From positions 930,611 through 994,610 of the forward strand of contig NC_035177.2 of assembly GCF_001659605.2 (NCBI RefSeq): DNA of 64,000 nt. Direction: 5' to 3'. Within the stretch, counting starts at the first letter, position 1; each line of letters starts with the position of its first letter. Positions 1 to 11,295 of this stretch are shown piece by piece. Source of the DNA: Manihot esculenta. Taxonomy: Eukaryota > Streptophyta > Magnoliopsida > Malpighiales > Euphorbiaceae. A model generated the notes under the pieces. That model ran no database searches and was not told the DNA's origin. It was given only the letters and a program-made list of their open reading frames with translations. The position numbers and the translations under genes are program-made.

Positions 1-699
1 CAAATCAACACCAATCGCTAAATCATGTCATGTCACATTAAGTTCATTCACACAATTTTAATTTATTCTCAATCAATTGAGGGTCATCAATATATTTTTC
101 ACCATGGCAAACTCAAAGATTCAATTCAAAAAGCAATTCTCAAGTATGAATATAACTCACTGCAATTGATTCAACATAAGTTTAAAGAGTCATAACATCA
201 ATGGGGTCATGGAAAGAAAAGCTCATCCAACATAGTTCATCAATTTTGAGTAGAGTAAAACAAAAAGAAGAAGATGGTTGAGTTTGTGTGTGTATTATTG
301 AAAACAAAAATAAACTGAAAGAAAACTGAAAGGATAAATCGTATAACTGAAATTTTTTTTTTAAATTTTTATTTTATTTTATTTTTTTTTTTTGAAAAAT
401 CTGAAAGGAGAAATTGCAAAAGAGAGAAGAAGAAATTTTTTTTTTTAATTTTTTTTATTTTTTTATTTTTTTTTTTATTTTTTTATTTTTTTTTTTGAAA
501 ATTCTGAAAGGAGAAATTGCAAAAGAGAGAAGAAGAAGATAGAAAGAAAGAAGAAGAGAAGGAGAGGAAGATATATGCACCCCCACACTTAAATCATGCA
601 TTGTCCTCAATGTAAAAGAAGAGAGAAAAAGAGAAGAGAAGAGAAGAGAACAAATGAAACTGAGTACTCCCCTAGGGTGTGGTGTGCATGGCATGATTA
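1..699 (-). other. 3' untranslated part of element A
   Basis: No gene seen. The stretch is A/T-rich and corresponds to the region between pol and the 3' LTR of elements B and C. Bases about 388-436 and 490-539 are near-identical copies of a segment containing ctgaaaggagaaattgcaaa, separated by poly-T, so a local duplication of roughly 100 bp is present. Short coding frames here are low-complexity and not credible. Confidence 0.7.
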
Positions 700-2065
700 C
701 TACTTAGACCGAGAGAGTGGAATTTCTTTCACTACTTGTACTGCGAATCCTTCATAATATGGTTTCAATCGATGCCCATTTACTTTGAAGATTTTTCCAG
801 TTTCTATGCTTTTGATGTCTACAGCTCCATGGGGGTAGGCATGTTCCATAATGAATGGTCCAATCCACCTAGATCGTAGCTTTCTTGAAAACAATTTCAA
901 ACGAGAGTCAAAGAGTAAAACTTTATCACCAACCTCAAATTGTTTTCTTGAAAGATGACTGTCATGGGAGGCTTTGGTTTTTGCTTTGTAGTTCCAAAAG
1001 TTCTCATATGCATCTCGTCTTATCTCTTCTAGCTCTTGTAGTTGTAACTTGCGATGGTGTTCAGCTTCTTTGAGGTCCATGTTGCAATTCTTTATAGCCC
1101 AATATGCCTTGTATTCAAGTTCAACTGAAAGGTGACAAGCTTTTCGATAGACCAATCAATAAGGAGACATACCTATGCGGGTTTTGTAGGCTGTTCTGTA
1201 GGCCCATAAAGCATCCTCCAATCTTGAGCTCCAATCCTTTCGGTTAGGAGAAACCGTCTTTTCAAGGATGGCTTTGATTTCTCTATTGGATACTTCAGCT
1301 TGCCCATTTGTCTGAGGGTGGTAGGCTGTGGATGTTCTATGGATCACATTGTGCTTTTTGAGAAGACTTCCTACTACCTTGTTGCAAAAGTGGGTCCCCC
1401 TATCACTGATGATTGCTTTTGGTGCTCCATGTCTGGCAAAAATGTTGGTCTTCACAAAGTCTATAACTGCTTTAGCATCATCAGTCTTTGTTGCTCTAGC
1501 TTCCACCCATTTGGACACATAATCCACTGCAAGGATGATGTAAGTGTATCCAAAGGATGGTGGGAATGGGCCCATGAAGTCAATACCCCATACATCAAAC
1601 ACGTCACAGACCATGATGGGGTTTTGTGGCATTTGACTCCTTTTGTTCAAATTTCCAGTTTGTTGACATCTGGCACAAGATCTGCAAAACAGAAAGGCAT
1701 CTCGAAACATAATGGGCCAAAATAGGCCACTTTCAAGTATCTTATGCGCAGTTTTTTATTGGACCAAAGTGTCCACCACAGCTATATGAATGACAAAAAG
1801 TAAGCATAGAAGCTATTTCTTGATCTGGGATACATCTCCTTATCATCTGATCAGCACAATGTTTCCACAAATATGGCTCATCCCAAACATAGTATTTGGC
1901 ATCTTTCTTTATCTTGTCTTTAGTGTGCCTTGGCATGTCAGAGGGTAGGTTACCTGTGGCCAAGTAGTTCACCATGTCTGCGTACCATGGTTCATCAGTT
2001 TGAGCAAGGAAGATTTGTTCAAGGAGATCATCCTTACATTCTTCAGATTCAGGAGGGTGTTGCAA
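700..2065 (-). pseudogene. Integrase of element A, broken
   Basis: Retrotransposon integrase, which would join element cDNA to host DNA in the nucleus. Read from 2065 leftwards it shows the zinc-binding start (HSYSCGGHFG, then CARCQ), then the catalytic core with the first Asp in GIDFMGPF, the second in ISDRGTHF and the Glu in [12 protein letters not shown], then a C-terminal domain ending EIPLSRSK near 700. The part from 1742 to 2065 is in another frame from the rest, so there is a frameshift near 1711-1741. A TGA at about 1156-1158 breaks the frame just after GMSPY, where the family normally continues without a break. All three catalytic residues remain, but no single protein can be made. 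Confidence 0.88.
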
Positions 2066-2311
2066 AGGAGGACTAGAAGAGCTTGCTTGTGTTGGAGTCT
2101 TGTCAGAAAGGGTTTCAGATTGCTTACCTTGCGCAGGACTGGCCTTAGGGGGCTCCTTGTGTGCAAAACTGGATTGCAGAAGAGGATTGGTGGGTGAGCT
2201 TTGCGTTGGGAGCTGAAGAGTTGCGCATGAAGGTGTTTCAGATGGCGCAAGGCTCTTCTGCGCATCTTTCTGGAGGGAGTCTCCCTCATTCTATGCTTGA
2301 CTGTAAACTAT
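2066..2311 (-). pseudogene. Linker at the RT deletion junction of element A
   Basis: A proline/serine-rich linker follows the protease and leads directly to the segment containing EPWYADMVNYLATG that precedes integrase. In C and B the equivalent protease-side linker is followed by reverse transcriptase. About 2 kb of RT-RNase H coding DNA is therefore missing here. The frame also changes within this stretch. Confidence 0.6.
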
Positions 2312-3064
2312 CTATTGGATGCTACAGACAATTTCTTTTAGTTCTGGCTCTGTCTGGCTATCAATCTGTACCTGACCAGTATCTCTGCAGAAATCACGGT
2401 TAAGAATATCATCTTGATTTTCATTAAAAATTTCCTGGCTCAAGCAGTCAACAATATTAAGATCATAAACAGGGGACATATCATATGGATATTTCATAGC
2501 ATCATAGACATTAAATTTAATCACTTCCCCTTCAAATTCCATAGTGAGAGTACCATCATGCACATCAATCTTAGTTCTAGCAGTACTCAAGAAAGGACGT
2601 CCAAGAAGAATGTCAGAACTAGCATTGCAACTATCTTCCTTAGTATCAATCACATAAAAATCAGCAGGAAAGACAAGTTCATTTACTTGAACTAACACAT
2701 CTTCTAGAACACCTATGGGATATACCACAGATCTATCAGCTAATTGAATCACAACTCTTGTTTCTTTGAGTGCACATGCATTGAGAGATTTATAGATGGA
2801 GAGAGGCATAACATTGATGGATGCACCAATATCACACATGGCTTTCTTAATTCCAACATTCCCAATTTTGCAAGAGATAGCAAACATACCTTTGTCCTTG
2901 CATTTAGTAGGGAGTTCTCTTTTGATTACTGCAGTAACTACCTCACCTACACTTACTTTTTCTCTTTCAGCAAGCTTTCTTCTATTAGTGCAAAGCTCTT
3001 TTAGAAATTTTGCGTACCTGAAAATTTGCTTAACAGCGTCTAGCAGTGGTATGTTGATTTCCAC
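2312..3064 (-). pseudogene. Protease region of element A
   Basis: Aspartic protease of the gag-pol polyprotein. The active-site segment is MCDIGASINVMPLSIY, with the Asp retained and DIG in place of the usual DTG; it is followed by a typical ILLGRPFLSTARTKID stretch. A stop after CSIQ, near 2309, ends this open stretch; the C homologue reads through at that place. The frame is the same as that of the gag segments to the right. Nonfunctional as part of a broken polyprotein. Confidence 0.85.
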
Positions 3065-3100
3065 TTTTCTGAAAGTCTCAAGGATCTCCTTTTCTTCTTT

Positions 3101-4729
3101 TTATTTTTGTGTTCTTTCAAATCTCTTCGGAAAAGGAAGTGGAATGTGGAAGCTTACCTTTGGATTAGTCTTTTGTACAGGGGGAGCTGCAGATGGCGTT
3201 GGAGAGGCTTCAGGTGACTTTGGCTCTTGTGCAAGTGTTTCAGAGGGCACAAGGATGGTTTCAGATTGTGTTGGTCTTCGCTTTTCTTCCTCACATCTAG
3301 CATCTTGAAGTTCTTTCCCACTTCTCAAAGTAATGGCACTGACATTTTGTCTGGGATTGGTTTCAGTTTGAGAAGGGAGCTTACCTTGGGATTCAATTCT
3401 TCTAACGGATGTGTCCAATCCGTCCAGACGCTGAGTGATGGTCTGTAAAGTACTTACGAAGGACTCCATTATCTTTTCAAGGTGCTAGTCTGATCTTGAA
3501 GGTGCTGGTTGACCTTGGTCTCTTTGGTAGTTTTGGTAATTCTGAGTATTGTTGGACTTTCCATAGCTGAAATTGGGATGGTCTCTCCAACTAGGATTGT
3601 ATGTATTAGAATATGGATCATGTCTAGGCTGGTTGTTGTACCTTCCAATAGCATTGACTTGGTGATGGTCTTCTTGGAATGTGGGACATTGATCAGTTGG
3701 GTGGCCTTCATAGGCACAGATCCCACATGGCCTAGGTGGTGGAATTGCTTGAGCTTGTTGAGCTTGGCTAAGGACAATCTTTTCCACAAGAGAAGTCAGT
3801 TTTGAAACCTGATATTCAAAAGCGGATGTACTTACCTCATAGACTCCTCTTTGCTTTTCTTCTCCATATTGCCTAGATGAGGCTGCAAGAGTGGAGATTA
3901 GTTCTTTCATCTCTCTTGGTGTTTTGCCTGCAATGGATCCTCCACAAGCTACGTCAATATATCTCCTTTCGGAAGGGGTTAATTCTCCATAGAAGAATTG
4001 CATAAGTGACCTGTCTGACATATCATGTTGTGGACAACCTGTGCAAAGTCTTTCAAACCTTTCCCAATAATCATATAAGTCTTCAGTTGGTTTTTGTTTT
4101 ATGCTAGTGATTTCTCTTATTATGCCAATTGATTTAGATGGGGGAAAGTATTTGTCCAAAAAGGTTTGGACCATATCAGCCCATGAAGTTATAGATCTAG
4201 GTGGCAAATAAAATAACCAATCTTTAGCATAGTCATCTAATGAAAAAGGGAAAGATCTTAATTTAACATGATCTTCAGAAACACCTTGAGGTGTCATAGA
4301 TGAACAGACAATGTTGAATTCTTTCAAGTGCTTGTGTGGATTTTCATTTTACAAACCTCTAAATTTAGGGTGATGATGAATCAAACCTGATTTTAGTTCA
4401 AAGGCAACTGTTAGAGGCGGGTAGGCGATGCAAAGTGGTGCATGATCACCTACGGGTATTGCTAACTCCCTCATGGTTCTTTCTCTTTATTCTTGGGGCC
4501 TAACTGCTGGATTTTCTTGAACTATTTGGTCTTGAACAGCATGTCCATTATGGGCAGGAGCTAGTGCTTGAGGTTCTGCCATTGGTGCAGCTTGTTGGTA
4601 AAATTCGGTTGCTTCAGATGAAGCTTCTGCGGCTTGCTTTCTAAGTCTTCTGAGAGTGCGTTCAATTTCTGGATCAAAGGGCAGTGTGCCCCTGCGTTCA
4701 GATCTGGTCATGAAAAGAAAATTAAACAA
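3101..4729 (-). pseudogene. Gag of element A, interrupted by stops
   Basis: Capsid/nucleocapsid protein of an Athila-type element. It starts MTRSERRGTLPFDPEIERTL at 4729 and runs in one frame to 3101 with stops near 4485, 4349, 3483 and 3098. The retrotransposon gag core (for example LPPRSITSWADMVQTFLDKY and DLYDYWERFERLCTGCPQHD) lies at about 3950-4300. One CCHC zinc knuckle, CGICAYEGHPTDQC, lies near 3685-3726, followed by an Asn/Tyr/Gln-rich tail. At least one stop (after KFRGL) stands where C has a Gln codon, as expected for a C-to-T change. Confidence 0.88.
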
Positions 4730-4740
4730 GTAAAATCAAT

Positions 4741-4758
4741 TCCCGGGCAACGGCGCCA
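4741..4758 (-). promoter_or_regulatory. Primer-binding site of A, tRNA-Asp type
   Basis: On the minus strand, a few bases inside the 5' LTR, this reads TGGCGCCGTTGCCCGGGA. It is complementary to the 3' end of plant tRNA-Asp with one mismatch; B and C carry the perfect form. Confidence 0.85.
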
Positions 4759-4763
4759 ATTTT

Positions 4764-6473
4764 TGACTCGCGGTTGTCGAAGCTGGTCAAAAATAACCTT
4801 TCTGGTTATCAACAATTTACAACTGCAAATAGTGGTGAAAGGATCGAATCCACAGAGAATTGAAAACTTATTTATTTTTCTCAACAAGACCAAGAGAATT
4901 AACTGAAATAACAATAAACAAAAAATGAGATAAAAACTGAAAGTGGGATCAAATGAGATAAACTGAAAATTGGGATAAAAAACTGTCAACAAAATAATAG
5001 GGGGGTTTGAGATTGATTGTAGTAAACTAAAATTGAGAATAATAAAGGAAAGCAAGTAATAAAATAAAGAGCAATCAATAATGAGAAAGTTCTAGTTGAA
5101 GTATTGGATCCACTTTAGTTGTTGGGATTGATCACAGACACTTTGTTCTTTTGGGTTGATTCAATAGATTAGTTTATGGAGATGGAAGACGCTTCTCACC
5201 ACCATTATCTCTCCTTATGATTAAATTAATTAGGGAACGTCCTCTGATTAATTACTAATTAACAAATTGCCAAGGAACGTCCTTGGGCCTTAGGCATCAA
5301 AACAATTGCCAATTGCATTAAGAAATAGAGAGATCCAATCCTAACTACCCAAACGTATGGAGATAACGCTAGATCATGCAATTTCCTTGGGTTTTATCCC
5401 AAGTGTTCTCATGTAAGAATAACCCAAGCAATTACAGACTTAAATTATTCAAACTAACAAATAATTATTTTGCAATAAAAAATCAACGTAGATCTCAATA
5501 ACAAAATAATATGAAAATTAAATATGAAATTGCATGAATATTGAATTTCCAAAATTTAAATAATATTTGATCAAATCTCACAACTCATTAACCAACTAAA
5601 ATTTCAACCAATATTCAACTAGATGAAAGAAATTAGCCACTCATTGGCTAAATTAAAAACATAAAATAAATACAAGGGAAAAGAAATAAAAACCGAAGGA
5701 ATTCTTGTGCCGAGGCTGGAGGAAACTGCCGAATTGGAGAAAATTCTCTCCATCCCAATTGTTCGCTGAAGAGCTCTTTAAATAGGTGCAGAGGAGCGAT
5801 GCTAAATTGGAAATTTTGGTCTACGTGTGAGAGCGTTGAAGCCGTCGGTGGGTCCTCGTGCGTGATTTGTCCACATGAAGTGCTGGTGAGCGTGGATGAT
5901 GAAGGTGGGTCCACTTGGTCCATGTGAAGTGCTGCCCGTTGAGCTTGTGCATGAGTGTTGGTCCATCTGCGCGCTTGGCCCAAGGTGAAGGAGTGTGCGG
6001 GAGATGGGGCGTGAGTGTTGAGCGCCTGGTGGGGGCCACGGCGTGAAGGTTGAGGATTTATGCTTGGTCCATTCGCGTGAATTGATGGATTGGTGTGGGC
6101 CATGTGCAAGTGAAAGGTGCTGGAGTTGATGACGCGGGCCCAATGGCGTGAAGCGTGGGTGTGCACGGGCCGTGAATTCCCGTGTGCGTGAACGGTCCAT
6201 GCGGAGGATGCGCGGGCCCATGTGCAATAATGGACTTGATCCACGTGAGAGAATGAGCTTGAATATTTAATTTCCAAAATATTTTGACTTGAATCTGGCT
6301 TGGCAGACTTGCTCTCTTTTACTCCAAATAAGGCAGTTTTAGGGGGATTTTCTCCAAATTGTCCTTTTACACTATTTTCTGTAAAATAATATTAAAAGCA
6401 ATAAATTAAGCAGAAATCATGTAAATATTCATTAATAATATTAATATAAAATGGACTAAATTATGCTCTATCA
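4764..6473 (-). repeat. 5' LTR of element A (1,710 bp)
   Basis: Minus-strand LTR from TGATAGAGCATAATTTAG (right end) to CGACAACCGCGAGTCA (left end). It shares its ends and its right-hand third (blocks around taattagggaacgtcc and gctagatcatgcaa) with the LTRs of B. The middle, about 5821-6250, is GC-richer and full of variants of TGGTCCATGTG and ACGT-core sites. A TATTTAAAGAGC box on the minus strand near 5770-5785 is a plausible LTR promoter. Several long frames in this zone rich in His-Gly-Pro are repeat artefacts. Confidence 0.9.
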
Positions 6474-7237
6474 GTAAGACAATGTAAATAGAAGTAAATC
6501 TAAATTGGACACAGTAATAGAGCATCCGGAATAGAGTGAATTGATTATACTATAACTAATTATGTACTCAATAAAATTAGTTAAGACTAGTGCCAAATGA
6601 ATCTTAATAAGTATACCTAAAACTTTATAGGTGACACTTAAACTTGAATTTGTATGAAAATGCATCCCTCTGATATGTTTTTTGATACTGTAAACAAGTA
6701 TCACTATTGGACTGATTAAGACCTTATTAAGCAGCTTGTAAATAAAAGTTCATAACTTATGCTAGGTGATCAGATTTGAATGAATTATACCTTGTTGGAA
6801 AGATAAGATATAAATATACATATTTTATGAAGAAACTGAAGTTAAATTGTAGTTTTAAACTACTTGAAAAGTTGATGCAATAAATAGCAGAATGCAGTTC
6901 TCTTGAATTGGAATGCATAAAAATTGACATGCTTGCTTAATCTGTAAGAATTATGCACATGCTTGCTTATCATACTTGATTTTCGCACGTACTTGCTTAT
7001 CATACTTGATTTTCGCACGTACTTGCTTATCATACTTGATTTTCGCACGTACTTGCTTATCATACTTGATTTTCGCACGTACTTGCTTGATAATAAAACT
7101 TATTTGTGCATGATAATTTGAGTAAAACTTGCCATTCTTTACTTGTTAGTGGTATGAAATGTAAGAAGTGAATTGACTTGATGCAATATTAGAATTCTAA
7201 GTCGACAAAGTTTTGTATTATTTGTCATGAGTTTCTC
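6474..7237. other. AT-rich spacer between A and D
   Basis: No gene recognised. AT-rich DNA with a short tandem repeat (listed separately). It may be part of an older decayed LTR continuing at 15656, because D interrupts it, but I could not align it confidently. Confidence 0.5.
6961..7089. repeat. 30-bp tandem repeat, four copies plus a partial
   Basis: Units begin at 6961, 6991, 7021 and 7051, each ending in tttcgcacgt; a 9-base partial unit follows. The copies are identical except for the first base of the first. Because 30 is a multiple of three, the minus strand stays open as a ten-residue peptide repeat, which is not evidence of coding. Confidence 0.95.
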
Positions 7238-9810
7238 TGTAACAGCCCGAAAACCGATACCCCTCTGTAACGGCCCAAACTGCTCGGCGCTAGGATCCAG
7301 ATCGGCTTAAGGCCGCCGGGACCCGTAGCAAGCCAAACATACCTCCTATCACTTGGTCAAATCCCATACATGATCAAAACTTTAACATAAAAACTGAAAC
7401 ATCTGATGTATAAACCGAGCTTGACCTGTATGCAACATAACTGGAAACATAAAGAACCCCCTTACTAGAGCCCTCAAAACTCTAGCTGGGTCAACATAAC
7501 ATACATCAAGCTGGGATCACATCCAAAGAACTAGAACCTAACCTGTACATGCATCAAACCACAAACATGAGACCTCCACTAGGGTCCCCATCAAACACTA
7601 GCGTGGTAAACAACACATGCCACAAGTTTAGCTCAAACACAACTCAAACATAAAACCATAACATACATCATGTAATAAAAAGGGACTAACCAAGTCTTAG
7701 GGCCAAGCACAGTACTAATCCATAAACATAACTCTACTATACTTTACATTACATAACATTTCATTGTCTTACAATCCATTATCTCAGTTTACATTACATC
7801 ATGTCCACACTAACACTAATCTAATACAAAAGCAAAGCCTTAACTCTTGAGACTTCCCGATCTTCCTCAAACCTGCAACACTGGGGTTAGGGGAGAGGGG
7901 TGAGCTAAAAAGCCCAGTGAGTAGAAATAAGGAAAACAGTTCATTAATTACATGCTTTCATGAAATGCGTCATAGCACAAACAAATCATATCACGGATTG
8001 GACCCAACCCCAAAACATCCCTTCCAGTCTCAGTATGCCCGGCCCAGCCGGGTCTCACAACCTTCGTATGCCTGGTCCGGCCAGGTCTTACAACAACTGG
8101 ATATGTATGCCTGGCCCGGCCAGGTCTCACAACATCTCTAAGGCTAGTGGGGTCGTCCTTGGTCTAATCTCCATCAACAGTAAATAATGCAATGCTTCAT
8201 ATTCGTGTAACTAGTGCAATCAACCTATTACATATAAACATGATGCATGAGCATGCTTTAGGCATTTGGTTTCATAAAATAAAGATTAAGTTTAGTTCTA
8301 CTCACCTCTGGCAGACGCTGAACTGACTCTGCAACTGCTAACACTGATGGCCTCCTCGATCCCTCGGGTCCGATCCTACACAGGTGGACTCGAATGAGGT
8401 GCCAACACACTCTAAACAACTCATAAACAACTCCCCAAAAACCCTCTAAAACATCACTTAAACATGCATAGAAAACAACCTTGAAAAGGCTGGACAGGGC
8501 ACTTTCGGCGGCACCTTTGGCGGCCGAACCCTCCCTCCAGAGACGAAACTCGGGCACTTTCGGCGGCACCTTCGGCGGCCGAAAGTCCCACTCCAGAGAC
8601 GAAAGTCAGGCACTTTCGGCCGCCGAATCCTCCCTTCGGCGGCCGAAAGTCTGCTTTCAAGCCAAAACTCAACTTTCGGGGGCAAGGTTAGGCGGCCAAA
8701 CCATGCATCCAAGGCAGGTTCGGCGGCCGAAGCCACTTTCGGCGGCCGAACCTGAGTTCTTCCCAGAAGGGCAGAACTCAGCTTCTCATGCATTCAAGCC
8801 TCCCAAACCTTCCAAACACCCCAAAACAAGCACCCAACTTAACCAAAACATGCATACACCCTTAACCATACACAAAGGAGCTTAACAACTTGATTAAACT
8901 CCAAAAACAACATCAAAAGCATACATAGACAGTTTATGACCCACATAGGCCAAAACCATCAAAACAACCCAAATCTTCACATACTCTCTCCCCATCATGC
9001 ATACTTACTCCCACATGCATAACCTAGCCTAAACCTTCAACATAGCATCATATAAACATACATGAGCATCACATAACATACATTGGGCATAAAACCCACA
9101 TAAACCTAAACATGCATATCTACCCATACTCAACCATTAAAACCTCTTAAAACTTCATTAAAACATAAAGGAAAGCAAGGATCTACACTTACCTCTTGAA
9201 GATCGAGGGGTGGTGCGATCCCTAACTCGGAGGTGTGGAGGATCCAAACTCCAAAAGCCTCCAAGCTCCCAAAACTTCTATTTAAGCTTCAAATCTTCAA
9301 AACAATGGTGGAACTCATGAAAAACTTGAGGGATGGGTAGAGAAAACATGAAAATGACCAGAAGAGGGCAAAAACTCACCTGAGCTCAAGAATGGGGAGA
9401 AACTCGCCCATTTCCGATCTGAGGGCTCTTTATAGGTGGCCTGGTCGAAGACCTTCGGCGGCCTAACGTGCCCCCTAAACTCATGCAGGTTTGGCGGCCG
9501 AACTTGACTTTCGGCGGCCGAACCTTGGCTCGTTCAAACAAGACTTTCGGAGGCCAAAAGCACTCCCGAAGCCTTCCCATGTTCGGCGGCCAAACTTCAC
9601 TTTCGGCGGCCGAACCTGGCAAACGCCTCCTTGGTCTTTTCTTTTCAAAACTCAATTCTTTTCCATTTAAAACCATGAAATCAGTAAAAACATTTTAGAA
9701 AACACCTTTTACCCCTCTAGAAGCCTCTAGCATCTTCGGAATTCCAGATTCCAATGGAGATCCCGCCGGAAGGTAGGGATTCCGATGCCGGAATCTGGCC
9801 GGGTATTACA
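7238..9810 (-). repeat. 3' LTR of element D (2,573 bp)
   Basis: Runs TGTAATACCCGGC (right end, minus strand) to GGGCTGTTACA. It contains a three-copy array of GTATGCC(T/C)GGCC palindromes at 8033-8130, a cluster of TTCGG-N-GCCGAA palindromes at 8504-8760, a second cluster at 9455-9620, and a minus-strand TATAAA box at 9429-9434 between the second cluster and the interior-side end. The terminal about 28 bp appear twice in slightly different form (tgtaacagcccgaaaacc..., then tgtaacggccc...), an apparent duplication of the LTR end. Confidence 0.93.
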
Positions 9811-10690
9811 TTCTTCCCCCGTTTAAGAACATTCGTCCCCGAATGTTCCACAAACAAACAGGCATTCTGAAAACATAACATTAATCATACGTAAACAAGC
9901 AAGCAAAACCTAAAACCTCTCTCCAAAGAGAGACACAGGTACTGCTGGAGTATAAACTCCCGGTCTTTCAAACATATCTTAGCAATACCCAACCTTCTCC
10001 TGAACTCCACAAGCTTCCGCTGCGCTACTCTGATCCTTTCTCTTCTCTCTTCATCTTTACTAACTGACTTCTTCTCACAGCTAGCCCAAAACTAACTCTA
10101 ACTCTCACAGGTAGTACCCGAATTTCAGATCTATCTTGGAAAACAACCAGCTCCTACTAGCTGTCCCAATAGATCATCTATCCTGCATGGGAATACCTGC
10201 CCTTGGTAGTGACCTTGGTCAACTGTTTACAGTCGTTACAAAGTCTCAAGGATCTATCCTTCGTTTCCCACAACAACACTGGAGCAATCCAGGGTGAGGT
10301 ACTAGGTCGGATAAAACCCTTGTCTACCAAGCCTCGCCACCATTCCTACAACTCTCAACTACAGGTGCCATCCTATAGGGAAGGATAGAAATGGTTCTGC
10401 GTCCAGACACCACTTCTATACCAAACTCTAACTCCCTGACAGATGGTAAACCTGACAACTCGCCTGGGAAAACAACTAAGAACTCTCTCTCTAACAACTG
10501 GCACTGAGGCTGGTTCCCGGACCTGACTGCTAACCTCTCAAACAAGAGCTAGAACCCTCCGACAACTCCTCCTACGCACCCTACGAACCTGACAGGCTGA
10601 CATCAAACCTCTAGGCATCACTACTGTGTTTCCCTCAGAAGAAAACCTCTGACCCATCCTATCCTGTGAACCTGACTACCTTGTCTCTAC
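9811..10690 (-). pseudogene. RT and integrase-end relics of element D
   Basis: Decayed pol remains on the minus strand. From right to left: protease-to-RT linker (10546-10690, resembling CRDKVV...DGSEV of element E, with several stops); the stretch FPGELSGLP...ILPYRMAP (10324-10545); the first RT motifs ([15 protein letters not shown], then QLTKVTTK near 10200-10230); then a jump to the last codons of integrase near 9940-9975, which resemble the end of the J integrase. The rest of RT, RNase H and the integrase core are deleted. Identification is by side-by-side comparison with E and J. Confidence 0.75.
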
Positions 10691-11295
10691 TGTAACAGCC
10701 CGGCCCTTTTCGCACGGCACTGTTACCACTCACGGCCCAGGGCTATCCCTCGCCTGGCCTCTTGCCACCTCGGGCTTTCCACTGGCGTCGTGAGCAGCTC
10801 TTAACATCCCTTCACCCTCACGGGTTCCGGGCAGGATTTGTCCCTCGGGGGAGCCATTACGGCCCGCCCTAGCCCGAGTGGATTTGGCCTAATTCCTTCC
10901 TCTGGGAATTAGGTCGCCTCCCCCACTGCTCGAACCCTTGACCTCCCACTTTAAGGGAATAGTCTGGTGAGAGTGAGTACCAATTGTTCCAAATTGGAAC
11001 AACTGGTACTCACTCTCACCAGACTATTTCCTTAAAGTGGGAGGTCAAGGGTTCGAGCAGTGGGGGAGGCGACCTAATTCCCAGAGGAAGGAATTGGGCC
11101 AAATCCACTCGGGCTAGGGCGGGCCGTAATGGCTCCCCCGAGGGACAAATCCTGCCCGGAACCCGTGAGGGTGAAGGGATGTTAAGAGCTGCTCACGACG
11201 CCAGTGGAAAGCCCGAGGTGGCAAGAGGCCAGGCGAGGGATAGCCCTGGGCCGTGAGTGGTAACAGTGCCGTGCGAAAAGGGCCGGGCTGTTACA
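10691..11295. repeat. 605-bp near-perfect palindrome (302-bp arms)
   Basis: The arms meet at base 10993 with no spacer beyond that single central base. Comparing the arms base by base I find three mismatches: cctaatt versus cccaatt, agggaat versus aggaaat, and ccaattg versus ccagttg, so about 99% identity. Outer ends are TGTAACAGCCCGG and CCGGGCTGTTACA, similar to the ends of Tekay LTRs here. The right arm, read outward, contains ggttcgagc, like an RNA polymerase III B box, about 45 bp after tggtactcactc. The open frame at 10984-11256 lies within this repeat and is not supported. Confidence 0.95.

Larger units (their letters stand above)
1..6473 (-). mobile_element. Athila-type Ty3/gypsy retrotransposon A, partial, RT-less
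   Basis: Minus-strand LTR element read from right to left: 5' LTR (4764-6473), tRNA-Asp primer site (4741-4758), gag, protease, a short linker, integrase, then 3' untranslated DNA up to base 1. The 3' LTR lies outside the window; the first bases of the window match the untranslated stretch of element C near 55.3 kb, about 0.5 kb before its 3' LTR. Protease passes through a linker of about 300 bp straight into integrase, so reverse transcriptase and RNase H have been lost. Bases 6474-6478 (gtaag) would be one target-site copy; the partner is not visible. Family assigned from the primer site, order of domains and similarity to B and C. Confidence 0.9.

Noticed and set aside
1300..1725. Plus-strand frame of 141 codons
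   Set aside because: Antisense shadow of the integrase of element A, which has clear catalytic motifs on the minus strand.
5648..6277. Long minus-strand frame of 209 codons rich in His, Ser and Pro
   Set aside because: Lies wholly within LTR A over the GGTCCATGTG array; several frames are open at once there, and the same happens in LTR B, so it reflects repeat composition.
6860..7078. Minus-strand ten-residue repeat peptide
   Set aside because: Created by the 30-bp tandem repeat, whose unit is a multiple of three.
8258..8885. Several frames on both strands with repeated RPPK, SAAE and GGRK segments (again at 14198-14705, 39334-39725 and 60761-61084)
   Set aside because: Translations of the GC palindrome cluster in LTRs; being palindromic it keeps both strands open.
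11001..11060. tRNA-like gene suggested by tggtactcactc and ggttcgagc
   Set aside because: No acceptor-stem pairing or anticodon arm could be drawn; kept only as a B-box-like note in the palindrome entry.
10984..11256. Plus-strand frame of 90 codons
   Set aside because: Falls in the right arm of the 605-bp palindrome, starts at its centre and has no recognisable domain.
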